Positions 7,259-19,886 of a stretch of DNA of 38,186 nt are shown here, piece after piece (position 1 is the stretch's first letter; every line of letters starts with the position of its first letter). The DNA comes from Antrodiella citrinella (taxonomy: Eukaryota; Basidiomycota; Agaricomycetes; Polyporales; Steccherinaceae). Made by a program: the position numbers and the translations under genes. Below the pieces are notes generated by a model. It was not told where the DNA came from. It made no database searches and saw nothing but the letters and a program-made list of their open reading frames with translations. The stretch is from positions 264 through 38,449 of the forward strand of contig SGPM01000268.1 of NCBI GenBank assembly GCA_004802725.1, in the 5' to 3' direction.

Positions 7259-10200
7259 CAAGCCTCGCCCTCGCCCGCAACTTGCCACCGGCTATCCCCG
7301 AGACCACAGGGCTGTCGTCATCGCCATAGGCACACTCGCTTCACATTGCTCTTCTCCGGAACACCGAACAACATATCCCATGCTCTCGTGAGTTTGCATC
7401 TCGTAACACGTCGTCTCTCGGCTTCTTCCTTTGCACCCGATACGCACACCTGTAGACATATCACGCCCCCAAACTCAAGGCCAAACTCGTTCTCTCGTAA
7501 CAGAGACGCCGCGATCCAGATCCCCTCGCCGCTTCTTATCCTCGAACGAGTCCAAACAGCGGTTGTCATTCAGATACTAAACTCTACTCTTGTATCTCCT
7601 ATCACAAACGTTATGACTTATTTTCAGTGCAGGACAGCACACGACCGCATCTGGTGACGGGCTCTTTACAAGAACGACCATTCCACCACAACCAGAGGAA
7701 TGACGGCCACGTACGCTTCGAGCCTTCGACCTCTCTAAAAATTCCCTATTGATCCCGCCGGCATCCTTGGGCACTGGTGTGGCCATCCCCTCGGACGAAT
7801 TTCATTGGTCCACGGCGCACCGTGGGCCGTAGGGGTCTCGACTGTAGATCAGCTTGATGCTTAAAACGCCCCTCTCTGCGTCCGCCGCGGGGAAAAAATG
7901 TCATGGTCTCGTGCGCCCGTGTCATACGACGTACGACGGTGTGATCTGTGGTCGCCGTCGACGCGGTTGGCGTATCCCCCAACGGGAGTTTTGGAAACAC
8001 CCTCAGGCTCCTTCGGTCGGGCCGACTTCTTTTTTCAAGGTTTCTTTCTCAGTGACGTCTTCTCGGGCTGGTTGCTCTCGATTCGTTTACGTTGGCTGTT
8101 GCCCGGAGGGGTCGTCGGCCGCCCCTCCTTCTTTCTTGTCTTCGCTTTGTGCTTTTGAAATATGTGTATGCGTGCATACATTCAGCCCTGCGTTCGAGGC
8201 TTGCACCTCTTCATTCGTGTGTACTTTTTTGGTCGTTGTGACGTCTCGACGGCCCGCAATCCATGCGCTGACTCGTTAATTCTACTCATATAATCTCTCC
8301 TCGCGTCCGCTTCTCCAGTGCTCTAGGCCTTGACGATATGCTGGTGTTGGGATCACATCGCCCTGGAGGCCCTACAACTCCTCTCTTGGTCTTTGGTTTT
8401 TTTTTGCGGCGTCAAACTTGGTACCTGTGGTGTCACGGCGTTGTGTTGTACTGGCACACAGAGCATCTGGGTTGGACGTTCACAGTAAGTTCTGGTGTGC
8501 TGTCAGACACGCTTCTGGGGTTGGACAAGGGATTGCAAAATGACACGGAGGAGAAAGGTGGCTTCTGAGAGAGAGTTTGTCTTGGCCTTCACAGACACGC
8601 GGACGTGCTCCTCGATGGAGACTGCATATATTCGTTCACCTCGAAGCTAGCATCTGTATCGAACGGCGATGTCGACGTGTCCGAGGGCCTGGACAAAAAA
8701 ACGAGGTGTTGCCCCCATCGTTGTTCCTTGTTGCATTACCCGCCACCGCTCGCCGCCAACGTGCATAAGCAAAAAGACAAACTGGGGTGACCCTTCGTCG
8801 AGGTCAAAGCGGCCACCCGAACTCAAACATTCACCCAACCGTCGCCTCTTGTCCTTGTTGTTGTCAGTCGTAGCCCCGCCTCGCCAACGCCTCCGCTGGC
8901 TGGCCACCCACACCTACTGCCATCAATTCAATACGCATGTGAATTCACTCTATTCAGTTCCGTTCAATTTATTCAAATCGCACGTTGTTCGGGTCCTGGT
9001 TGGACAGTTATTGTGTACGTGGCGCTTATCCCGACGTCCGCTTTCCAATTTCTGACTGCGAGTTGGGTTTTAGTTTTCTGCAGCGACTAGGTTCATGTTG
9101 GACTGCAGTCTCGTGGTTTGGATATAATGGCAATGTATTCGCCCCAGCTTGCGTTCGTGAGTTGTCGTGAAGCTCTCTGAGGAAACTCACATACCCATCC
9201 TACGGAGGACAGCCAACATTAGACGACCAGGTGCGTAGGATATGACGCACCACCCACAATGAAAGGACATACGAGGCCCGCCACTACTCGGTGATTAAAT
9301 TGTGATCGCCTTCGGATGGTCGATCGATAAGACGATGTCCCTCCGCTGCGCAAGATCTCGACCCCGGATACGGGGCACGGGGCACGGGGCACGGGCTTCG
9401 TTACGTTACGTTTTGTGGTGGATACTACCAGGTAGCGACGCCACCGCCGCCGCTATCTCAATCCTCAAAACCACCCACTCGTCGTGGTCGTGCCTCCGTC
9501 GGGGTTTGGAAAACTCCCCGGGTGATCATGAGTAAATCCTTCCACGTATATGCCTCCCCGTTTACCCGTTTCTGAAATCACAGCTCGTCCCGCTCACGTT
9601 CAGGAATCTGCATTCCTTACTCGAGGACCCCGGATAGAACAACGATACGAAGAAGCTTAAGTATAGGTGCGGGCCCGGGGTGCTCCTCCAGAGCTATAGT
9701 GTGGCGTCCCAGTTCGCTCGCCTCCTCGCCTCCGTCCAGTCCGTCGATATCAATATATTGCCCCTCAGCTCAAGACCACCATGACGTCCACCCCTGCAAC
9801 CTGACTCAGCATACTTAGGTACGTCGCATCTCCTCACGAGTCACCAGCAGGCCGGGTGTTGCGTTTGATCACTTAAAGGGCGTGCCTCACCCTAGGTCAC
9901 AAGGCCCACATCGACTCGGACGACTGAATACCCCCGCCCACCCGCTAACAACAGACTACAACAGACCACAACCTGTCAGAAAAGCTTCTCAACTTAGGTC
10001 CACATATCCCCGATCGTTCAGTTTGTTGGATGATTGGGTGACGTGAAGCTCAGGCGCAGGCGAAGTCGATCACAAGGTGTTCGGGCTAGGTTGGTCGGGG
10101 GGGGGCTGAGTTTGAATGAAGGGCTGAGGATTTTAGGAGGCGTTGGGGTTTAGCTGAGTCCTTGATCGTCGTGTTTTTGTTCCAACTCTATTCCAGGTCT

Positions 10201-12829
10201 CCGTATCCTTGGCGGGACTGAAACTAACGCCCCCATATGCTTGGCCAGCCAAGCATGATGGACCTAAGACCTTTTTCGGAGCGTGAAGTCACACGTGTAC
10301 CGTGTACGTGGCACGCCCGCAACTCCGACAGTCGTTTGTTCTACTGAGTTGGTCGCTTCACAGTCGGGTCTAGGCCGTCCCGTGTCTCATTCCAAAAGAC
10401 ATAACAAAATCGTGGTGAGTCTCGAAGATAATAACCTAACACCGATATACTGGTACCACTGACACTACACTGAACAGTGAAAACAAGCTACGCAACAAGG
10501 GCCCGCAAGCGAGTGACTCGTCATAGTCTAGGTCCTACGGAACCTGAAAACCTGTCAACCGATAACCAACGTCTGTTCCGTCCTCCTTTCTTTTGACAAA
10601 TGCACAAATGAAGTGTTGGGCGCAGACAGGGGCGAAGACCAATGAAACCTCGTAACTGGACCTAGGTCTCGACTGGACACGACCAGCTGTGGGCTCGAAT
10701 CGGTACGTGTGTGTGAGAGTGTCGCGTTTTTTTCGTTTTTTTGCATGTTTGCAATGCTTCTTCACATCTACCCTCGGTGTCAGAGCTCGGCGGCGAATGG
10801 GAGTGAACAGTTTGGATGGGTTGACGTACGCTTAAGGGCCCCACGTACAAGAACTTGAATAACTTGAGAGCACGCGTATGTAACACATTCAGTCTGAATT
10901 TGTTATACTGCTCATTGGTATTGGATGTTCTATCATAGGGCTCTTCGTCTACGGGTCCGACTCGGAGGCACCCGTGCCACGACGTTTATTGCAGACGAAT
11001 CAGACTTGGACGTCCCCGTACTACACTAGGTTATCGCGAACAACTCGAACTCAGGCTTCGAGTCAAGACTTCTGGCGTCCTCCACGAATCAACGGATCTC
11101 GCTCAGCAGTTCAACCCCGTCACGCCAGAACCTGCACGATTCAATGCCAGGTAGCTTCCAAGTTCGGATCCTCAATCCGAATCCATCCGAGTCGCAGAGT
11201 ACAGTAAATGAAAACTCGGTGAGCTCTGAATAATGCTGACCGATACGCTGGCTGACGCTTGATATGGTAGCTGACAGGTAAACGTAAGAGGGTGGTGCGC
11301 CATATTACCTCCTTTACTCATCACTCAGCCGAGTCCTGCAAGGTGGTGGTGATAGCAGGCACTAACGCCTGGCGTATGTGCCTGACACGATTCAGACACG
11401 GACTATATGCTGGTGTTCTTGTACGGTATACAGTGCGCGGCTCGCTAGGCTCAAGAGATCTGCATGGCGTATGTGTTCGATTCTGAATGGTCGACTGAAC
11501 CCGTCTGTCACACAGAGGGGCTCAATACCGCTCACCGCCTCTCCGTTTCACCGACCACTCGCACTTCATCCTCGAAAGCCTTAACCCCTTGAAGTGTTAT
11601 CGCAGCGGAAGGATCTTGAACCACGGCGACTGGCGAAAGTGCTTTTACGAAGGAGGACGTTCACGATGATTGGAGCCCATCAAACGTTGGCTCAGGTTTC
11701 TCTCTCACAGTCATCGTGGGCTGTCAAGGTGTTGTTCACTTCCTGAACCTTCGGACTTAAACACATGCTTCAAGTAGTACGTGCCAGTGTATCACAGACT
11801 GTACAGTGATCGTAGAACGCTTTTGGCTTACATTGTGTCCGTGTCTATAGTAATTGTACATGTGGCCGAACGTAGTATGCGTACGTATACGTCCACGATC
11901 GCGAGTGAGCGCGGCCAACCTGAAGACGGCGATCGCGAGACCCTAAGCGTAGCTATGAATTCACCGGCCTCGCTAGGCATGTTCAAACCCAAAGCATGAC
12001 GCTTCCATAAAAATACATACACTGCTGAGGATAAGAATAAAGACGGTTCAGTATCGTTACACGTAAGCACTAGCATTTCGAACGGCATACAACACAACCC
12101 ATTCAAAGGTCACCGATCACAGAAAACCCTATCAAGGTCATAGACCTCATAGAGGCTAAGGCCTGTTGGTGGCGTCTTGTACTGTGATTTACCGTCGTGC
12201 CGTGAGTAGATAACAGGTATTGGAACTTACCGCGTTCACGGGCATCAAAACAACCCTGGTCTACTGGAAGGGACGCGGGAGGCCCGCAGGCACTCTGTAG
12301 AACAGCAAACAATCTGAACAGAGCAAGTGGAGCTGAAGCGTCTATGTGCGTGTATCTCATCCTGAACTTGGAATGTGAGATCAGAATGCCACTGGGTAGA
12401 GGCGGCGGATGTACCGGCCGACGTATACCTCACACGTAAACTGGCGTTGTTGTAGACCTTGAGTTGCCCGTCATGGGACGGACATTGCAGCGTTCTTGGT
12501 AGCCGCGCCGGTGAGGAGTGGGCCGCGCTCGCGAGTAAGCCCAATGTGGATCCAAGAACCACGTTGATGCCATATAACACGAACAAGAAATTTTGCATCT
12601 CAGTTTATATTGGCACCTTGACGGGCGGTGCGCTGGTCATGGGAAGTTCGAATACAGACGTTGCGCTGAAAATATCGCGAATGACCCGACCTTCAGGGCT
12701 CGTGCATGCCTCCAGCAGCGAATGGTCTGAGAAAGGATAGAACACATTGTGATTCGTGAAGCGTCGCGTATAGCTACATTGATTGGATGATTGGAAGGAC
12801 GGATGAGGTCAGGATTCGTCTGTTCCAAT
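7259..12829. other. Gene-poor region, no recognisable gene
   Basis: About 5.6 kb. Open frames here are short and in several frames at once, none resembles a known protein, and none joins into a longer model by consistent splice signals. Low-complexity spots occur: pyrimidine-rich plus strand at about 8000-8250, a G run near 10100, T runs near 10730, and three GGGGCAC units at 9372-9395. The part from about 12100 to 12829 lies downstream of the AA9 gene and will include its 3' untranslated region. It could hold decayed repeats or non-coding transcripts; nothing in the sequence proves either. Confidence 0.5.
9372..9395 (+). repeat. Short tandem repeat, GGGGCAC x3
   Basis: Three exact 7-bp units followed by a partial fourth, inside the gene-poor region. 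It appears to be ordinary simple sequence. Confidence 0.7.
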
Positions 12830-14160
12830 TTACAGGCACTGAGAGTAATACTGCAGAAAAGGTAGCAAGTAGGGTGAGTACGGTGCACGAGCGGGCGGAG
12901 AGATGTCGGGGGCACTTACGGGGTTGACGACGGTGCAAGTCGAGCCTGAAACACAGCCAGTAGCACCGGTGAAGCCAGTTCCACCACACTGGCCGTACTT
13001 GGCCACGGTACCAACGCTGGTTGGAGCACTGGACGGCGCGCTGGTCGGTGGTACGCTAACCGGTCCGGTTGGTGTAGTGACCGGGCCTGACGTAGGGGCA
13101 ACGGGCGTCGTGGGCTGCGAGGGAGGAGCAGAACCAGCATTCGGGGGAGCGGTAGTCGGGAGAGTTGCCGGCTCCTGAGCAGTGTTCCAGGTCGCAGTCG
13201 TGGGCCAAGGGGTGGTGGCGACGGTCGGAGAAGTAGTGCCGTAGGGTGTCGGTCCGGGGACTAGGGATATAATGAGATGTCGTACAGCTCAATAACAAGA
13301 ACATGGCTTACTGGTGTAAGCCTGGGGGGACTCGTAGATGTCAATGAGGATACCGGGATCTTGAGCGTTGTACGCTCCTGGGATCTTGACGGTCGGTGGG
13401 GTGGCGGTTCCGGTTCCACCAACGGTGATTTGGAAGCATGACATGTAAAATTGGGCACCACCAACGCTGCTTGCTACATGGAGAGCTGAAAAAGGGATAT
13501 ACACGTCAGTTAAATTGAAAGCATACCGCCACATGTTTCAACCACTGACCAATAACTTCCGGACGGAGAAGATATTGACCAGGAGCAATGCCGCTCGGAA
13601 TTGTGAAAGTGAAGTGGCCACAGTTATCGTTAAGGACCTCGGTTGCCCAGTATTCTGGGTCGTTGGACGGCAAGCCCATCTCGGCAATTTTGAACCAGTC
13701 GGAATCGGAACCGACAGCGGTCGTTGCATCGTTGACCTTGGCCAAGTAAGCCTGCATGGGGCCCCAATGATCACCCCCAATTGCCTCGGTCGAGCAAGAA
13801 CGGTCTCCTGGCTGCTGATGCATCTCAACAGTCACGGTGTCACCGGCTGTAAATTAATCTCAGTATCACAACAGCTGTAGGGAATGGAACTCCACATACG
13901 GTTGACAGAGCAAAGGCCAGAGCTCGAAGAAGCATCGACATTGCATGCAATGTCCTGAGTAAAGGGAATCAGTATGGATAACACAAGTATAATCCTATGT
14001 CACATACCGTGCTGGTGACCGAGGTGACAGGGCTGTTGGACTGAGGCGTCCTGACACACCAAGCACCTTGATCAACGCCGTTGACCCACATGGCCTGGAA
14101 AGTAGCATGGGCGGTTGCCGAAGCAACCAAAGAAGCGAGGAGAACAGCAGACGAAAGCAT
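12830..14160 (-). CDS. AA9 lytic polysaccharide monooxygenase with C-terminal CBM1 (346 aa)
   Basis: Secreted copper enzyme that cleaves cellulose chains by oxidation. Exons: 14160-14008, 13954-13900, 13846-13550, 13485-13312, 13260-12920, 12850-12830; introns of 51-69 nt, all GT..AG, and the frame closes at TAA 12832-12830. A signal peptide (about residues 1-17, ending ATA) exposes His18 as mature residue 1, which is essential for the copper histidine brace. The second brace histidine is His96 (IGGDHWGP). His171, Gln180 and axial Tyr182 (GAQFYMSC) sit at AA9 spacing. A Pro/Thr/Ser-rich linker (about 227-312) leads to a CBM1 (about 313-346) with Cys318, 329, 335 and 345, spaced 11, 6 and 10 as in classical CBM1. 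The last seven codons (YYSQCL plus stop) are a separate 21-nt exon. It has no carbohydrate-active neighbour in this window. Confidence 0.96.
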
Positions 14161-14222
14161 TTTGTAAATCCTTCGGGAGGGGAGCTGGCCGTTGCTGTTC
14201 TCCTGGCGAGTTCAATGGGTGC

Positions 14223-14229
14223 ATTTATA
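14223..14229 (-). promoter_or_regulatory. TATA box of the AA9 gene
   Basis: TATAAAT on the minus strand, 63 bp upstream of the ATG at 14160, which leaves a plausible 5' leader of about 30-40 nt. Nearby sequences fitting SYGGRG (a minus-strand GCGGGG near 14240 and a plus-strand CTGGGG near 14285) match the CreA/Cre1 glucose-repressor consensus, but that motif is common by chance. Confidence 0.55.
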
Positions 14230-17200
14230 CCGCACGCATCCCCGCGCTGGAAAAACAAGCTCGCTAGACATCTCCTGTGATGTAACTGGGGTCGACTGTA
14301 CTGAATATGTGTGAACGTCACCGGATACGGCGGATAAACGACTTCATGATCAGCGAAGGTGGGTTGTGGTAACACGAGACTCGGACCTTGCGGATGAACA
14401 CCTATTCCCCCGAGCAATAGGCTTCCATCTTCCGACGTTTCTTGTTCTGTGTCGTCCGAAGCAGCCGCTCGAGAACGTCGACGAGCATAATCCGCGAATT
14501 AGCCGTTTGACTCTGCTGGGTGCTATTTTTAGCTACGGCACGCTTTCAAGTTTGTGCGCTCGAATATGTGCGAACGACATGTTTCGTCGAGGACTGTGCG
14601 GGTCCGAAGTTCAGCCATCTGGCACCGTGATGGTCAGAGACATTGAACTGAAGGAGGTGGGGCCTGCCAAGGTGTCTGAATACGACCGAACGATGGATGA
14701 CCCTGCCAGATGGCGAGAAAAATTGCAACGGGACTAGATGAGTACTGTGATTAACACGATGTCTTTCGTTCAGCATCTTTCTTAGTCAATTTCACTCAGA
14801 TATACTTGAGACTTACCGGTAGGTAAAATAGAGAAGAAATGCATATCGCAGTCAAAAGCAACGTCGGTCTTCGGAGAATCTGGATTCTGCGCGCCCACAA
14901 GTATGATGGTAAGATTAGGCGCCAGCAGGCGCTGGCTGCTTGCAGCCTTCATGCATGTCGTCTCTGACTGTTACTGATATCTATAGTGCCAGTGAGTGTG
15001 ATTACTGCATGCAACGGCTCCCAAATTGAAGCTCACTCTCCAGAACCAGTTCAGCCACATAGAGAAACGGATCAATCGACTCACGGCTCGTATAACGAGC
15101 ATACACATGGCATGACTGACTCGAGTGCTTGTCGCGCCACGTGTAGAAGAAACGTTCTTCCACCAAAGCATATCCTTCGAATGATTTTGAGCATACAGTA
15201 AGTGACCTTTCTTGTGGCAGTCGCATCTTGTTCGGTTCTAAACTCGTGACGGACCCGATAGATAGCGTTCCCTGCTCGTCAGTGGACGTGTCAGGACTTT
15301 GCAGTGGTCCCTCGTATTTTGAGAAGAAATTGGCCCTCTCAACCGCAAATTCTACTCTATACGATCAGGTATTGCCTCTGAAGAGGTGGCGGCGTCACGA
15401 CGTCGCCCTCAGACGCCTACAATGCAAATAAAAGCAGGTTGGGCCTCGTGCTATGTGGTTATGCACCATGGTCGGTGACACATATCGAACCAATTCTCAA
15501 GTCTTGGGGTACCATCTGGGGTTCATTATCCTCTACTGGTGGATCGAGCGATGTCTTCCTCACGCTTCTATGCCCTCTGTTTATAATGATAACTTGGCCC
15601 AATGAAGCCATCAAGCGTCGTTCTTGACAGTGCGTCGCATGTACTGTGTGGTATTTGGAGTCTTTCTTCTCCCAAATTGAGTTGGAGTCGGAAAAACTTG
15701 TTCCGAAACGTTGGGCTCACCAATAATTGCAGGTTTTCCAGCTCATTTCCGTATCGGTGCCATACGAAGTAGGGACACCGAGGCGATCTACTAATACCGT
15801 CTAGAGGGGAAGAGCAGTCCTGCAACCATCAGGACCCTCTTTGGCACCTAATCTGTGTTCAACATTCGCACGAGTTTTTCGTCAGTTGCTCCTCTTTCTG
15901 CTGTCTCGGTGAGTTTGCTGATGGAACGCACTTACATTAATATTGAACTCAAGCCGTATCTATGACTTGTCAGCGCCACGATTATCTTCAAGCACCGTTA
16001 ACGGAGCGCCAAATCTTTTACTGTTCTCGTCACCGCTGGCTGGCCGCTCGTTTGTTTGTTGGAATGTGCGGTACAATCTCGATGCATACACGAATAGTTC
16101 TGTTTCACTAACACCGCTAGAGGACTTCGCGATGGGTCTACAGCGACGCGATTCAACTTCCAGGATTCTGACGGCGGTCACGTCGTTCACGGTGGAATGT
16201 ACCCCGAGTCCCCGAAGATCAACTCCCTCGAACGAATCACTTGTTGTGTGCATCAGCTGTCAGAAGTTGCCGGCACCTGTGCTGCACGTTTCATTCGAGC
16301 CTGAGAACTTGATGCAAACTGTCGAAGATTTTCACTTCAATTGACGTCCTCTGACCATCTCTTTCAGATGTGAACCTTGACGGTCATCTTTCCAACAGAA
16401 AACCCCTAATATCCCAGCAAGGGAAGGCCGTCTATGCTACTCTATCACAATCAGTGCTGTGTTTTAATACCAAATCCGCTCGTCAAGCTTAGAACGGCCT
16501 AATTTGCAAGAGGTTAGGCACAAGGTGAGTTTCACACGCTGCGTTCAGAGTTGTATCATATGCCTCATGTTCTTACAATTAACAGCCTCTTCCTTTCTTG
16601 CTCAGCGCGTCCCGCGATGCAACATAGTGTCCCCCCGATCGATCAACCCTAGAAAGCCTCTGTTGTGTCCAGTCTGGTCTGAGGCGCGGACGTCGCCGAA
16701 GAACCTCTTCTTTGTCAGTCGCCCCACTCAGACGTACGGGATTATACGCGTCAGCCCTTACGGAGCGACCATTCGTCAAGTCGTCGCAGCGTGGATGGGC
16801 TCAATGCATGCAGGGACAATGTCAGTTGATCAGACGCTACCACCAAATGGTTGGCACCGGCACCCCAATCGGTCACAAACTTTGGGGTCTGTATCCTCAA
16901 CACTGGCGGACCAAGCTCAAAGCCAGCGGGGGAAGGTTTCACGGAGGGACAGACTGTGCTATCGTCGACTTCACCTGGTGTGGTACTTCGCACGAGCAAC
17001 GGGTCGATTTTTTTTTTCAAGGACATGCCATGCCGCATATGAATGACCAGGGACTGTACTGTATACGATGTCACAGCTGTCTCACTGCCCTCGGTTCTTC
17101 CGAGTTGAACTGGCATCGTGGAGGCTCCTGAAAGATACGCAGGGTTTGAGAACCTGTTTCCGCCACGTAGCGAATCCTCCTCGCAGTTAACCAGGCACCC

Positions 17201-19042
17201 GCCTAGTAGTACAGTCATCTTGTTTGTCTTCTGCGCCTTTATTGCAAGAACTATAAGGCCCTAAAATCACAATTCCGGTTCGATGAATGGTACGTTCACT
17301 TCAGCGCGTATGCGTTTTGATTCAAGCTCATATAATTTTCACTGTTTTGATCCTCTTTTGATCCTAGAATTACACTTTTGACTTTGGTCCGAGATAATCC
17401 GAGACATTGCGATTGTGGTGTCCGCACACTGGAGACTTTATTGTCGGGTATTCATTGGTGCAACGCAATTGATAGCGTTCAAATCCGACGCTGCATGAAC
17501 GCATCCATATGGTCATGGCCGTCTGTCTTCTTTCGCTAAGCAATGTGGATACTTTTGACAGCCTTCCCCTCCCACCCCCGTATTGACCTGCAGTTCAGGT
17601 GCATGGCTTGGCACTCTACTTTAAGCATCCCGTTTGGCAGGACCCCTGTGAGTGCAATATCTCACGATTCAATTTTGTATGAATCACTTTACCATGAAAT
17701 AGATTCACTCGATCACTTATTGTCACTAGAATTTCACCCGCTTGCCGCCGGCGTTCACATTTATTGATTTCGGCTTGCGTCAGACCTCACTTCGGGCTTC
17801 AAGATCGTACTTCGCCGTTAGACTTGTCGAGTTGTATCCCTTGCTCTGGGCATCAATACGACTCGTGTGGCTTCCTAACCTTGGTTGTCTGGATCTGCCG
17901 CCAGTCTTGGGAACAAACTTTCGTTCATGGGCATACATTATCTGGTACACGTGGAGACTTCCCACTCGACAGAACCACGGTGTATCCAATCAGGGCCAAG
18001 GAAGGCTCTGTCAGAGTCTGTCTACCGAAAGGTCGTCTGGTTCTCTCTGCCCTTAAAGGTTGCCACGAGCTCATGCGACCCCTTTAGATGACTACAACCT
18101 ACCAGGTGTGAGCCAGGGATACGAAACTGTTCACACAACTTGAACTCGAAGATCCCCTAAGTAGCGGTACAAATTCACATGGAATGATCATAAGGAGGCT
18201 ATGTTTTTCTGCAACGGGTTCTGTCCGACCCCGGTCTTAGTGCGAGGGTGCGTTTTTCAGGCGCTGTTATGGAAACTGCTTGCAGCCCTCACTCGCTCTG
18301 GATTGTCGAAGCACCCCCTACGCAAACGACCCCCAGCGCCACAAAATCCATTATCGAACTCCAATATGGCCGTTCTGCAACCAGCAGTGACGTATACGAT
18401 TTGCGCATTCTGGTACTAGCTGTGCAGGGTGAGAGTGTATATTGAATTCATACAAACGGTTAATCCCGCAATGGTCATACTTACGTCGCTCATCCATCGC
18501 TGTGTGCTCCTAGGCAGGGATGTTCTTCTAAAGTTCTAATGCGAAGCAGTTCTGGGTGCTTTCCGCAGGACCGGATGGAGTGGCGTAGAATCTCTCCCAT
18601 CGGTCTGGTCCATATGTCGTCCTGTAGTAGCCACCTCGTTGCTGTCAAAATCAGATGCTAATGAGCCGCAGAACGTTCACGGAGTGCGAAACAGAAGGGC
18701 ACGAATGACAAAATCGCGAACTCATGTGTGTGCATGCAGGCCGACACGGACCATGTGGACACTCGCCAAGTGCTGGTTCGCGTCTTTCACCGATGAATGA
18801 TATCAATTCGGAGAGGGACCTGGCAAACTTGACCCTGCCCTTCAACCTGTGTGTCGTGTGGACGTTTGAGTATCGTTTTTGTGCGGTAGTAAAAGATTGA
18901 CCGGTTGAGGGTGTAACAAAGGATCGGAGTAGAAACGTAGCGCCTGTGGAATGCATAGAACCATTTCAACCATATCGTACAACAGGGTATAATCCAAAAA
19001 TACAATGTGGGAGACGAGAACAGGAGATAGTGAACCAAACCC
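14230..19042. other. Gene-poor region, no recognisable gene
   Basis: About 4.8 kb. The left few hundred bases are the upstream region of the AA9 gene; the right end, from about 18650, is likely 3' untranslated sequence of the coiled-coil gene. Between them are several open frames of 60-180 codons on both strands (for example 15943-16344 and 16504-17046 plus, 16751-17218 minus). They overlap one another, lack recognisable domains and show no coherent splice pattern. A T10 run lies near 17009. I see no transposase, reverse transcriptase or RNA gene. Confidence 0.5.
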
Positions 19043-19886
19043 TCAGAGCTGTGTGGACAAGACCTGCTTTCGCAGCTCTTCGAATCTTGCGCTTTCGGCC
19101 TCCGCTTTCTCAATGCCCTTGACTAGCTTATCTTCACGCGTCTGCAGTCGCTGCTCCATCCCCATGATCAGCAAACGGACCTGCTCAATGCGAGCTTGCG
19201 CTTCAGCTGAGCTGGGCGCGGGTGCCGCCATCCCCATATGTATCGGCGGGGTTGAGTCGGAGCGAGGACGGAAGAATGTTGATGCCATGCCGGGAAGAGC
19301 ATTATTCAGTGCTGGTGCGGCAGGGATCCCAAGAATCTCCTAATATACAAGCACGCTCCAATCAGTGCGGGGACACAGCGTAGTTGTAAACCCTACGAAC
19401 CTGCCAATTAGGACCTGCAAGTTTCTGCAAATGTGCCTCAAGGTCCTTGGCTCGTGCTTTTGCCCTATACATCGGAGTCAGACCAAAACGATTGGCACCC
19501 GTTGGCACAATACGTACTGATCCCGCTCAGCCATAGTCTTTGCATTCTCGCGCTGAGTGCCATCTAGTAGAATCTCAAGATTGGTCCGTTCCTTGTTCAA
19601 CTCTTGGACATCCTCCAGCGGGGGTCGTTGCTGGAGTTGCAGTTGTAGAGCTTGTACCTGAGACCGTAGCTAGAATGTAGGTCTTTGTCAGCCTCTTGGT
19701 GCTTCCACAGCGAGATGACTGACTCACCTTATCGTTCTCTTTCGTCTTTTCCTGCAGTTGTTGGCGAAGCACGTCCTCGATAGTTTCAGGCTCGCTGGTT
19801 TCCTTCAGCACACCCAGATCATCTGTTGCTTCGACTGATGAAATAGATGGGCGAGCGTAGTGCTTGAGGGTCTGTGCTCGACGCAT
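19043..19886 (-). CDS. Coiled-coil protein of unknown function (223 aa)
   Basis: I do not recognise the family. Exons: 19886-19728, 19669-19518, 19464-19401, 19339-19043; introns of 58, 53 and 61 nt; the frame closes at TGA 19045-19043. Residues about 30-120 are rich in Gln, Glu and Lys with heptad spacing (a QALQLQLQQR stretch, then ELNKERTNLEILLD), a strong coiled coil. A Pro/Ala-rich hinge (about 125-165) follows, then a second helix (ARIEQVRLLIMGMEQRLQTR) to the C-terminus. No membrane segment or signal peptide. The frame stays open upstream to an ATG at 20003, but that extension is Arg/Val-rich and covers the promoter boxes, so I chose the ATG at 19886. It is transcribed divergently from SNF1 with ACGCGT boxes close upstream, which would fit a cell-cycle gene; that is inference. 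Confidence 0.75.

Noticed and set aside
12245..12598. Minus open frame of 117 codons starting with a hydrophobic stretch that resembles a signal peptide
   Set aside because: Nothing after the first 30 residues resembles a secreted protein family, and it falls in the likely downstream region of the AA9 gene.
14366..14737. Plus open frame of 123 codons upstream of the AA9 gene
   Set aside because: No known motif; it overlaps the AA9 upstream region and frames on the other strand.
14920..14940. Small inverted repeat GCCAGC...GCTGGC
   Set aside because: A six-base stem in GC-rich sequence is expected by chance and has no associated feature.
16751..17218. Minus open frame of 155 codons, with plus frames overlapping it
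   Set aside because: Both strands are open over the same bases, there is no recognisable motif, and flanking splice signals do not build a longer model.
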